From Amycolatopsis thermoflava N1165 (lineage in GTDB: Bacteria; Actinomycetota; Actinomycetes; Mycobacteriales; Pseudonocardiaceae): a DNA stretch of 64,000 bases. Location: NCBI RefSeq assembly GCF_000473265.1, contig NZ_KI421511.1, forward strand, positions 6,465,909 through 6,529,908, in the 5' to 3' direction. Each line of letters starts with the position of its first letter. The first letter of the stretch is position 1. Positions 55,449 to 62,211 of this stretch are shown here, piece by piece. Both the position numbers and the translations under genes were made by a program. Below the pieces are notes generated by a model. That model was given only the letters and a program-made list of their open reading frames with translations. It did not search any database and was not told where the DNA came from.

Positions 55449-56302
55449 TCGACGGCTACACCGTGGTCGACGCGCACGTCCACGCGCCGCGGCTGAGCAC
55501 GTTGAAACCGGCGTGGCTGGAGTGGGCGGAGCGGTTCTCCGGCCCGCACGACTGGCGGTCCGCCTACGACACGGATGGGAACGTCGTGCCCGCGCGGCTG
55601 GACGCGTTGTTCGAGGCCGAGGGTGTCGACCGCGCGTTGTTGTTCTGCGAGTACAGCCCGCGCGCGACCGGGATCCAGCCGATCGAGGACAACCTGCCGC
55701 TGGTGGCGGAGAACCCGACGCGGTTCCGGCTGGTGGCCAACGTGAACCCGTACCTGCACCACCCGGTGGCGGCCGAGGTGGAGCGGCAGCTGGACCTCGG
55801 CGCGGTGGCGTTGAAGATCCACCCCGTGCACGGCGCGTTCTCGCCGGGGGACAAGGAGTTGTACGCCGCGTACCACGTGTGCGCCGAGCGCGGGGTGCCG
55901 GTGATCATCCACTCGGGCACGAGCAGCTTCCCCGGCGCCCGCGCGAGCTTCGGCAACCCGGAGCTGATGGCCGACGTCGTCGAGGACTTCCCGTCGGTGC
56001 AGTTCGTGTTCGCCCACGGCGGCCGCGGCTGGTGGTACGACGTGGCCGCGTTCCTGGCGCTGGCGCGCGACAACGTGTGGCTGGACCTGTCCGGCCTGCC
56101 GCCGCGGAAGCTGCCGGAGTACTACGCGCGGTTCGACTTCACCCGGCTGGCGGGGCGGTTCGTGTTCGGCACGGACTGGCCCGGCGTCCCGGGCGCCGCG
56201 CGGAACGTCCGGGCGCTGCTGGAGCTGGGCCTGCCGGACGCCGTCGTGCGGGACGTGCTGTCCGGCAACGCCGCGAAGCTGTACCCCGGCCTGGGGATCT
56301 AA
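55445..56302 (+). CDS. Amidohydrolase family protein (ACMSD-like TIM barrel)
   Basis: A 285-residue metal-dependent hydrolase or decarboxylase. VVDAHVHAP is the HxH metal motif on strand 1, ALKIHPVHGAF holds the next strand, VIIHSGTSS and FVFAHGGRGWWYD supply two histidines, and FGTDWPG the catalytic aspartate. The GTG overlaps the ligase stop by four bases (GTGA), so it belongs to the box operon. It is not one of the known box enzymes. Possible roles are removal of a substituent from an aromatic acid or hydrolysis of a benzoyl precursor. This is inference. Confidence 0.82.
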   Translation: MIDGYTVVDAHVHAPRLSTLKPAWLEWAERFSGPHDWRSAYDTDGNVVPARLDALFEAEGVDRALLFCEYSPRATGIQPIEDNLPLVAENPTRFRLVANVNPYLHHPVAAEVERQLDLGAVALKIHPVHGAFSPGDKELYAAYHVCAERGVPVIIHSGTSSFPGARASFGNPELMADVVEDFPSVQFVFAHGGRGWWYDVAAFLALARDNVWLDLSGLPPRKLPEYYARFDFTRLAGRFVFGTDWPGVPGAARNVRALLELGLPDAVVRDVLSGNAAKLYPGLGI

Positions 56303-56682
56303 CGCACCACCTCGTGCAGGCACAGCCAGTTGCCTTCGGAGTCGGCGAACCAGGCCGCCTTCTCCTTGCCGAGCGTGGCGATGTGCCCCTCGGTGCGCAG
56401 GTCGCCGGAGTCGTAGTCGGCGAAGCGCACCCCGCGTTCCTCGAGGTCGTGCACCTCCGCGGAGATGTTCTCGACCTCGAAGCTGAGGACCGTGTTCTCG
56501 CTCGGCTTGGCGTCCGGCAGCGGGCGCAGACCGATCACGTGCCCGGAACCGGCCTCGAAGTAGCAGGTGCCGTCCGGTCCCGTGTCGGTCTGGCGCAGGC
56601 CGAGCTGGTCACCGTAGAAGTGCCGGGCACGATCGGCGTCCTGCGCGGGAAGCATGTGCGTGATGGTCGACTTGGTGAGCAT
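56299..56682 (-). CDS. VOC-family protein (glyoxalase-like)
   Basis: A 127-residue vicinal oxygen chelate fold protein. ITHMLPAQDADRARHFYGDQLGLRQ begins the first beta-alpha-beta repeat, with the metal-type residues partly replaced. CYFEAGSGHVIGLRP and VLSFEVENISAEVHDLEERGVRF are typical of the second half, ending AAWFADSEGNWLCLHE with the conserved glutamate. It converges on the amidohydrolase gene and overlaps by four bases (CTAA). Function unknown; may confer resistance or catalyse an isomerisation. Confidence 0.84.
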   Translation of the reverse strand: MLTKSTITHMLPAQDADRARHFYGDQLGLRQTDTGPDGTCYFEAGSGHVIGLRPLPDAKPSENTVLSFEVENISAEVHDLEERGVRFADYDSGDLRTEGHIATLGKEKAAWFADSEGNWLCLHEVVR

Positions 56683-56745
56683 GGCCCGCCTCCTTCACGA
56701 GAGCACTAATCGTGCGCCGCCAATCCGCTGGAGGCAACGGGGGTT

Positions 56746-57198
56746 TCAGCTGGTGCCGTTCACTTCACGCAACGTTCGCATCGCGTCGGCGAGCGCCTGC
56801 GAAGCCTCCGGCCCCAAGGGCTCCAGCACGCGGCGCCGCAGGATCTCGGCGCACGCCTGGCGCGCCTTTTCCGCCACCTCGCGGCCGTGCTCGGTCAGGC
56901 ACGCGAACGTCACGCGCCGGTCGTCCGGGCTCGGCTTGCGCGTGATCAGCCCGGCGGCGACCAGCCGGTCCGCCACCTTGGTGAACCCGCCGCTGGACAG
57001 CGCCGCCTCGGTGGCCAGGCGCGTCATCGGCATCCGGTGGCCGGGCGTGCGCACCAGCCGCAGCAGGATGTCGAACGGCGCCGGCGCCAGGCCGAACCGC
57101 TCGGCGATCTCGCCCATGAGTCGATCCTGCGTGGCGAGGTACCCCTCGATCACGAGGCCCCACCAGGTCACGATCTCGTCATCGCCGGGAGTGGTCAC
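56746..57198 (-). CDS. MarR-family transcriptional regulator
   Basis: A 150-residue winged-helix regulator. The core MARR pattern is LAPAPFDILLRLVRTPGHRMPMTRLATEAALSSGGFTKVADRLVAAGLI (in parts), followed by the wing RKPSPDDRRVTFACLT. Start GTG 57198. It is divergent from the interrupted VOC gene at 57293 by 94 bp and may have controlled it. The intergenic stretch has an AT-rich segment (GGAATATATCTTG) that could be its operator or a promoter. Confidence 0.87.
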   Translation of the reverse strand: MTTPGDDEIVTWWGLVIEGYLATQDRLMGEIAERFGLAPAPFDILLRLVRTPGHRMPMTRLATEAALSSGGFTKVADRLVAAGLITRKPSPDDRRVTFACLTEHGREVAEKARQACAEILRRRVLEPLGPEASQALADAMRTLREVNGTS

Positions 57199-57292
57199 CC
57201 CATGACTATACCGACCGGAACTCTTCCCGGAATATATCTTGCTGGCGAGAGGTTCTGGGGGTTAGGTTGAAGCCCCGGCAAAGGAGCAGACG

Positions 57293-57433
57293 ATGTCCAT
57301 CAAGACGAGCGGCTTGCACCACGTGACCGCGATCGGCGGCGACCCCCAGCGCAACGCCGACTTCTACCTGCGCACGCTCGGCCTGCGCCTGGTGAAGACG
57401 ACGGTCAACTTCGACGACTCGAAAGTCAACTAA
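57293..57433 (+). pseudogene. 5' fragment of VOC ring-cleaving dioxygenase-type gene, interrupted by element
   Basis: The product starts MSIKTSGLHHVTAIGGDPQR and continues YLRTLGLRLVKTTVNFDD, an excellent N-terminus of the ring-cleaving dioxygenase/hydroquinone-dioxygenase-like VOC proteins of about 300 residues. After FDD it reads SKVN and stops. The normal continuation (PGTYHLYYGD-like) is missing and is replaced by the mobile element. The AAGGAG ribosome site and start are intact. The 3' remainder should lie at the element's right end, outside the window. Confidence 0.82.
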
Positions 57434-57440
57434 CGGTGGT
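57405..57440. other. Putative left attachment site (attL) of serine-integrase element
   Basis: Homology to the VOC family ends within the codons for FDD (about 57410-57418), and the integrase module begins at 57454. The crossover core must be a few bases near 57405-57425 in CAACTTCGACGACTC. The exact dinucleotide core cannot be fixed without attR. Confidence 0.6.
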
Positions 57441-57453
57441 CTAGACTTCGGGA

Positions 57454-57789
57454 ATGACCCGAGCGCTGATCTACTGCCATGCGGCCACCCGCGTCGTCAC
57501 TGACCGCAGAGGTTCCGTTGCGGGCCAGGAAGAGGAATGCCGTCAGCTCGCCGCCGAACTCGGATGGCAGGTCGTCGGCGTCTACCGTGACGTCAGCTAT
57601 CCGCGTGCCCAGTATGAGGATCTGCTCAACGATCTCCGGGCCGGCAAAGGCGACGTAGTCCTCGCGTTCTCCCATGACCAGTTGCACGGCAACCTGGTCG
57701 ATCTCCACGCTCTCGCCGAGATCCGCACCGTTCAGCCCGTGAACGCCGGGGTCGAGGTACCCCGAGAGGACGACCAGCCGCGTGACTAG
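57454..57789 (+). CDS. Stand-alone serine-recombinase N-terminal domain, catalytically dead
   Basis: A 111-residue paralogue of the resolvase domain of the integrase next to it (MTRALIYCHAAT versus MTRAVIYCRISS; EEECRQLAAELGWQVV versus ETECRELAERLGWEVV). Every key residue is changed: the Arg and catalytic Ser of CRISS become His and Ala in CHAAT, and the two arginines of ADRLYRR become Gln and Gly in HDQLHGN. It ends after the alpha-E-like region and lacks the recombinase and zinc domains. Its stop overlaps the integrase start by eight bases, so the two are coexpressed. It could heteromerise with and regulate the integrase. Confidence 0.75.
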   Translation: MTRALIYCHAATRVVTDRRGSVAGQEEECRQLAAELGWQVVGVYRDVSYPRAQYEDLLNDLRAGKGDVVLAFSHDQLHGNLVDLHALAEIRTVQPVNAGVEVPREDDQPRD

Positions 57790-59200
57790 GGCTGTGATCT
57801 ACTGCCGCATCTCGTCCGACCCGACCGGGCGAGCCGCTGGCGTCCAGCGGCAGGAGACCGAGTGCCGTGAACTCGCCGAACGTCTCGGCTGGGAAGTCGT
57901 CGACGTCCTCGTCGACAACGACATCTCCGCGCACTCCGGAAAGCGGCGCCCCGCCTACGAGCAACTCCTCGACGCCATCAGCCTGGGCAAGATCGACGCG
58001 TTCGTCGCCTGGCATGCCGACCGGCTGTATCGACGCACCAAGGACCTTCAGCAGCTCATCGACATCGTCAACCTGCACAAGGTCCAGATCCGCACCGTCA
58101 CCTCCGGCGACATCGACCTCACCACCGCCACCGGCCGCGCGGTCGCCAAGACCGTCGCGACCTGGAACGAGCACGAAGTCGAACACGCCATCGAGCGCAT
58201 GAAGCTCGCGAAGTCCGCCGCTGCCTCCGAGGGGCGCTGGCTCGGCGGCGGCAGGCCGTTCGGGTTCGAAGACGACGGCGTCACGGTGCGCGAGTCGGAG
58301 GCCAGCGAGATCGTCGCCGCGGTTCGCCGCGTCCTGATGGGCGGCTCCCTGCTGGCCATCGCGTCCGAATGGAACGAGCGCGGCCTGCTCACAGCCCGCG
58401 GGAAGGAATGGTCGCAGACCACCGTCCGACGACTCCTGCTGCGCGCCCGCAACGCCGGCCTCGTCGAGTACAACGGGGAGATCGTCGGCCCGGCGCAGTG
58501 GCCCGCGATCGTTCCCGAGCACGAGTGGCAGGCGGTGCGGCGGTTGCTGAGTGATCCGTCCAGACAGACGGCGTTCACGCGGGACCGGAAGTACCTCGGC
58601 TCAGGCCTGTACCTATGCGGCCTGTGCGAGGACGGGTCAACAGTGCACGCCCACACGGGTGGACGCGGCGGCCGGCCGCACTACCGCTGCAAGAAGCCCG
58701 GTCGCCACCAGCTCATCCGCGGATCAATTCCGGTCGACGAATACGTCACGTCGACCGTCGCTGAGATCCTGGGCCACCTGGCGAAGGATGGCGCTCTGCG
58801 CCTCGCGCCTCCAGGCAGCGAGGACCTATCCGCGCTGTACGCGGAAGCGGCGTCGATCCGCGCCGAGCTGGACGCCGCGCGGCAGGCCCTCGCGAACCAC
58901 GACATCGACCTGAAGTCGTTCGTCGTGGCGTCGAAGCAGTGGCAGGCCGATCTCGATGCGGTGGAGGCGCGCCTGGAGCGGCATGGTGATCGTCAGCCGC
59001 TCGCGCTGGTGATGAACGCTCCGGATCCGGTCGCCGAGTTTCAGTCCGACCGGCTTCCGATCGACGTGAAGCGTGCCGTCATCGGCCGGCTCGTGAAGGT
59101 GACGTTGCTGAGGACCAAGCAGGGACGTCTTCCCGGTGGTCGGTACTTCGATCCGGCTTCCGTGGTGATCGAGCCGCGCCGGGCCGGATCCCACGGGTGA
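57782..59200 (+). CDS. Large serine recombinase (site-specific integrase)
   Basis: A 472-residue large serine integrase. The resolvase domain (about 1-145) has IYCRISSDPTG with the catalytic serine and ADRLYRR. The recombinase DNA-binding domain (about 165-270) includes GGGRPFGFEDDGV and TARGKEWSQTTVRRLLL. A zinc-ribbon-like segment follows (YLCGLCEDGS ... HYRCKKPGRH). A coiled-coil region lies around 345-410 (LYAEAASIRAELDAARQALA). It should catalyse attP x attB integration into the VOC gene at 57293. GTG start at 57782 lies within the upstream dead-domain gene. Confidence 0.93.
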   Translation: MTRAVIYCRISSDPTGRAAGVQRQETECRELAERLGWEVVDVLVDNDISAHSGKRRPAYEQLLDAISLGKIDAFVAWHADRLYRRTKDLQQLIDIVNLHKVQIRTVTSGDIDLTTATGRAVAKTVATWNEHEVEHAIERMKLAKSAAASEGRWLGGGRPFGFEDDGVTVRESEASEIVAAVRRVLMGGSLLAIASEWNERGLLTARGKEWSQTTVRRLLLRARNAGLVEYNGEIVGPAQWPAIVPEHEWQAVRRLLSDPSRQTAFTRDRKYLGSGLYLCGLCEDGSTVHAHTGGRGGRPHYRCKKPGRHQLIRGSIPVDEYVTSTVAEILGHLAKDGALRLAPPGSEDLSALYAEAASIRAELDAARQALANHDIDLKSFVVASKQWQADLDAVEARLERHGDRQPLALVMNAPDPVAEFQSDRLPIDVKRAVIGRLVKVTLLRTKQGRLPGGRYFDPASVVIEPRRAGSHG

Positions 59201-59221
59201 TCCGGCCGAAAGCGGCGCAGC

Positions 59222-59611
59222 TCAAGGGTAGATGCGGTAGAGCTTGGCCTCTTCGCTCCGTGCCTGCGGAACGCGGCTGACGAGCAGCGCCCGGAGGCCG
59301 TCGATCTCGTAGTCGTCGAAGCGGCCGTCGACGTAGTCGTAGAGAGCCGCTCGTTCGGCACGCTCCTCGGCGCGTTCGGCGCGTGCCTCGCGCTGAAAGG
59401 CCGCGACGTGCGCGACGAGGGCGGTCATGGTCGCAGTAAGGGTGATGAGGTAGGTCGTCGCGTCCACGGGAACCAGCTCCGTGAGGAGGAGCGTGGTCTC
59501 GACGACGAACGCAGCGAGGGCGAGGCCCGTGACTGGGCCGGTGAAGGTGGTGCGCAGGAGCGTCATGTATCGACCGCCGTTGATCATTGTTTCTGCCAGG
59601 ACGTAGATCAT
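59222..59611 (-). CDS. Small membrane protein of the element
   Basis: A protein of up to 129 residues with two hydrophobic helices (TGPVTGLALAAFVVETTLLL; VDATTYLITLTATMTALVAHVA) followed by a highly charged helix (REARAERAEERAERAALYDYVDG) and a C-terminal tail. Start candidates in frame are 59611, 59587 and 59566; none has a strong ribosome site. No family recognised. It is convergent to the integrase and lies between it and the repressor. Possible superinfection-exclusion or membrane-sensor role is speculation. Confidence 0.6.
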   Translation of the reverse strand: MIYVLAETMINGGRYMTLLRTTFTGPVTGLALAAFVVETTLLLTELVPVDATTYLITLTATMTALVAHVAAFQREARAERAEERAERAALYDYVDGRFDDYEIDGLRALLVSRVPQARSEEAKLYRIYP

Positions 59612-59687
59612 TTCAACCTGAACGGTTCCGTTGTTACGCAGCGCGAGTCACGGACCCCTCATCTGGGGGAGTTTGGACCGCCGATTG

Positions 59688-60191
59688 TCACCCGTTCGCC
59701 GCATTCTTTGTATCGATTTGCTTGAGCCCTTCGACGGCGAGCGTGACCAGATCCGCCTCGACGGCGAGCGACATGATCTCCCTGATGAGGCGGTCCGCGT
59801 GCTCGTCGCCTCGTCGTCTGCGCACAGACGGGACGAGCTGGATTAGCCGCTCTAGAATCGCGCGGTCGTCAAGTTCTCCAGTGTTGCGATTCTCATATAG
59901 ATCAGATGTTCGATCCTGATGCGAATTCGCATCGATACCGGCGGGTAGGTCGGGCACCTTCGCGTCGTCGTGAAAGATCGCGCGGGCCGTTCCTCTGGGC
60001 CACCACGGGACAGCGTTATCGAGCCCATCGAAGGTGGGCTGCCGCGGCCGGGTCATCTGGCCGTACTCGATTCGCTGCACGCTTGGGATGCTGAGACCGC
60101 CTCGCTCGGCAAACTCCCGCTGCGACAGTCGCAAGGCTCCGCGTGCTGCCTTCACTGCGTCGGCAAGTCTCTTCGCATCACTTCGTGTCAC
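59688..60191 (-). CDS. XRE-family repressor-like regulator
   Basis: A 167-residue protein with an N-terminal helix-turn-helix (VTRSDAKRLADAVKAARGALRL, SQREFAERGGLSIPSVQRIEYGQ) followed by an acidic linker and a C-terminal helical region (DDRAILERLIQLVPSVRRRR, EIMSLAVEADLVTLAVEGL). The GTG at 60191 is preferred; an open frame extends to 60314 but would cross the palindromic operator region. Divergent from the second XRE gene over a gap with nested inverted repeats, it is the likely lysogeny repressor of the element. Confidence 0.78.
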   Translation of the reverse strand: MTRSDAKRLADAVKAARGALRLSQREFAERGGLSIPSVQRIEYGQMTRPRQPTFDGLDNAVPWWPRGTARAIFHDDAKVPDLPAGIDANSHQDRTSDLYENRNTGELDDRAILERLIQLVPSVRRRRGDEHADRLIREIMSLAVEADLVTLAVEGLKQIDTKNAANG

Positions 60192-60311
60192 GTGTACAGC
60201 ATGACGTGCTGGTCTGATGCTGTCTACGCGGCCAATCGGCCGTGACCTGCGTCTTTGATGTCCATGGCGCATCCGTTCACCTCCAATCGCTCTGGTAACG
60301 CTAGCGCTTCG

Positions 60312-60355
60312 CATCGCTTCACTGCAACTAGTTGCTGAAGTGATGTGAAGCGATG
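60312..60355. promoter_or_regulatory. Nested palindromes of the repressor switch
   Basis: CATCGCTTCAC (60312-60322) and GTGAAGCGATG (60345-60355) are perfect 11-base inverted arms. Between them GCAACTAGTTGC (60324-60335) is a perfect 12-base palindrome. A partial repeat of the arm (GAAGTGATG) lies at 60337-60345. The block sits between the divergent XRE genes and is AT-richer than its surroundings. Confidence 0.7.
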
Positions 60356-60368
60356 TAATGTGATGTGC

Positions 60369-60611
60369 ATGGTCAAGAGGAACGACGAGATGGTGCCCGT
60401 CAAGGGGACCGTGATGGCGGCGATCCGCAAGGGGCGCGGTCTAAGCCGTCCCGAGCTCGCTCGCCGTGTGGGCTGCTCGCCCTCTCACCTCGGGAACGTC
60501 GAGGCCGGCCGAAAGCGGGCCAAGGAATCCCTGGTCAACCGCATCGCTCGTGAGCTGTACGTACCGACCAGCAGGCTCATCGACCACGAGCAGCTCAAGG
60601 TCGCGGCGTGA
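60369..60611 (+). CDS. XRE-family Cro-like regulator
   Basis: An 80-residue helix-turn-helix protein (MVKRNDEMVPVKGTVMAAIR, then GLSRPELARRVGCSPSHLGNVEAGRKRAKESLVNRIARELYV in parts). ATG 60369 is chosen because an earlier GTG at 60345 lies inside the inverted-repeat arm. It is the opposite-facing partner of the 59688-60191 repressor and the first gene of the rightward early operon. Its stop overlaps the next gene by four bases (GTGA). Confidence 0.78.
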   Translation: MVKRNDEMVPVKGTVMAAIRKGRGLSRPELARRVGCSPSHLGNVEAGRKRAKESLVNRIARELYVPTSRLIDHEQLKVAA

Positions 60612-60793
60612 AACCGGAGGACAGGGCGCACATCCGCGCCGCGGCGCGCGAGCTCGTCGACGGCTGGGGACCGCTGGCCTACCCGCAAGGCGTCATCGAC
60701 GACATCGCGTTCCTGCTCCAGCCCACAGGCGGTGGCACAACTCACCCCGTCGGCGGGGCCGGCACCGGCCCTGGTCGTGACCGCGCCGCCTGA
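60608..60793 (+). CDS. Hypothetical protein, 61 aa
   Basis: A short soluble product, MKPEDRAHIRAAARELVDGW then GPLAYPQGVIDDIAFLLQP with a glycine-rich tail. Its GTG overlaps the Cro-like gene stop (GTGA), good evidence that it is translated. No family recognised. Confidence 0.55.
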   Translation: MKPEDRAHIRAAARELVDGWGPLAYPQGVIDDIAFLLQPTGGGTTHPVGGAGTGPGRDRAA

Positions 60794-60825
60794 TCCATCC
60801 ACCCAACCCCACGAAGGAGACCACC

Positions 60826-60999
60826 GTGAAAACCCAACTCGACGGCCAGCAGGGCGGCTACGGCCTCGGCGTCCTGTCCGGACTGCAGAACAAGCACGTG
60901 TACGGCGGCACCGCCCGGCCCGAGCGGGTGAGCGCACGCAGGGCGAAGAACCGGCGCGGCCGCAAGTCTCGCCGCATCAACCGGCTCCGCGCCGCCTGA
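60826..60999 (+). CDS. Small basic protein, 57 aa
   Basis: GTG 60826 with GAAGGAG six bases upstream opens a 57-codon frame: MKTQLDGQQGGYGLGVLSGL, a short middle, then a very basic tail (RRAKNRRGRKSRRINRLRAA). About a quarter of the residues are Arg or Lys. It resembles a nucleic-acid-binding or ribosome-associated small protein, but no family is recognised. It lies in the early operon of the element. Confidence 0.6.
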   Translation: MKTQLDGQQGGYGLGVLSGLQNKHVYGGTARPERVSARRAKNRRGRKSRRINRLRAA

Positions 61000-61085
61000 T
61001 CCCCACCGATGAAGGGGCCCGCCTCCGCGCCGCTACCGCGGAAGACGGGCCGAGACCACCGGAACCCCACAGGAAGGAGCACCCG

Positions 61086-61703
61086 GTGACCAGCACGATC
61101 GTACCCGGCAAGCACGACCCCAACGGGGCGGCGAATGCCGACGGCTACGCCACCGTCCCGTTCATCGAGGTGTGGCGCAGCGTCCGAGGCGACCAGCCCG
61201 TCCAGGCCGACACCACGCATCGCCAGCACGCGCCCGAGGAAACCACCGTCGTCGACCTGCTGCCGATCTCCGGCGCCCTGCCCGCCGACCTGCCGGTGCC
61301 CGGCCCGCGTTTCGGCGCTTGGGCATGGCTCGAGCGGCTGACCGCGCGGGTGCGCAGCTGGTTCGCGCAGGAGGCAGACGAGGCCGATTTGCCCGCCGTG
61401 GTCTCGCAGGTGGAGCAGACCATGCCGATCCCGCGGCACGCCGACATGGTCGCCCTCATCGAAGCCGCGGGCGCGCGCGGTCTGCTGCTCGAGGTTGACC
61501 CGCACTTCGTGGGTTGGCCGTGCGACTGGTGCGGGATGGAGAACGCGGTCGCGGTCATGCGGGTCAGCGCGACCGACCGGCTCTGGCAGATCGAACCGTG
61601 CCGCGACTGCGCGCCCGCTGCCGTGCGCCGTGTCCCCGGTGACGCGGACATCGCGATCGAGGTCCCGGAGCACGCCGCCGACCTGGTGGAGGCCCTGCGA
61701 TGA
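61086..61703 (+). CDS. Hypothetical protein with CxxC...CxxC zinc-finger-like motif
   Basis: A 205-residue protein, start GTG 61086 after AAGGAG. The first 80 residues are polar and probably disordered; the C-terminal half has PCDWCGMENAVAV and, 25-30 residues later, EPCRDC, a likely zinc ribbon. A tryptophan-rich amphipathic helix (FGAWAWLERLTARVRSWFAQE) is in the middle. No family recognised. Its stop overlaps the next start by four bases (ATGA). Confidence 0.65.
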   Translation: MTSTIVPGKHDPNGAANADGYATVPFIEVWRSVRGDQPVQADTTHRQHAPEETTVVDLLPISGALPADLPVPGPRFGAWAWLERLTARVRSWFAQEADEADLPAVVSQVEQTMPIPRHADMVALIEAAGARGLLLEVDPHFVGWPCDWCGMENAVAVMRVSATDRLWQIEPCRDCAPAAVRRVPGDADIAIEVPEHAADLVEALR

Positions 61704-62110
61704 GCGCGACCGTCTTGCACCCGCAGAGCACGCTGTTCCGTGTCCTCGCCGAGCACCTCGGCTTCTTCCCCGACCTGTCGCACGTGATCGTTCACCGCGG
61801 GGACAGGGAGGTGGCCGCGGAGCTGCAGGTCAGCGCTCGCGAGTTCCTCGGCGAGGCCGGCGCCGCGCCCGCCGTGCTGATGTGGGCGAAGACCCTGGCC
61901 GGGCCGCGGGTGTACCTCCGTCGGCACGACGAGGAGGGACACCGCACCGAGGTTCGGGTCCGGGGCGGCATTGACGACCTGATCGTGGACGTGTGGGCGA
62001 TCGAGGACGGCGAGCTGCACCGCCTGGTCGACCCGACGAAGTGGGCCACCGAGATCTCCCTCGACCAGCTCGCGCAGTACGTCGCGACCGGCGTGCTGGA
62101 GGCGGTGTGA
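61700..62110 (+). CDS. Hypothetical protein, 136 aa
   Basis: A soluble alpha/beta-looking protein (TLFRVLAEHLGFFPDLSHVI, YLRRHDEEGHRTEVRVRGGI, ISLDQLAQYVATGVLEAV) of unknown family. It is coupled at both ends by four-base overlaps (ATGA upstream, GTGA downstream), consistent with a phage-type early operon. No catalytic motif is visible. Confidence 0.65.
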   Translation: MSATVLHPQSTLFRVLAEHLGFFPDLSHVIVHRGDREVAAELQVSAREFLGEAGAAPAVLMWAKTLAGPRVYLRRHDEEGHRTEVRVRGGIDDLIVDVWAIEDGELHRLVDPTKWATEISLDQLAQYVATGVLEAV

Positions 62111-62211
62111 GCGCCGACATCGCGGCCCTGCTGCCGCTGCCCGCGCTGGCCGTCGGTGCCCTCGTCCTGCTGGCCCTCCTGGGCGTCGCGGTGGGAGGTG
62201 ATCGGCGATGA
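62107..62211 (+). CDS. Single-helix membrane mini-protein, 34 aa
   Basis: GTG 62107 overlaps the preceding stop (GTGA) and its own stop overlaps the nuclease ATG (ATGA). The product is essentially one hydrophobic helix (LLPLPALAVGALVLLALLGV) with short polar ends. Precise overlaps at both sides suggest that it is translated. Confidence 0.55.
   Translation: MSADIAALLPLPALAVGALVLLALLGVAVGGDRR

Noticed and set aside
57454-57789. Dead recombinase domain as a simple 5' fragment of the integrase caused by a sequencing error
   Set aside because: The downstream integrase has its own complete N-terminal domain, and the two N-termini differ throughout, so this is a paralogue rather than a frameshifted piece.
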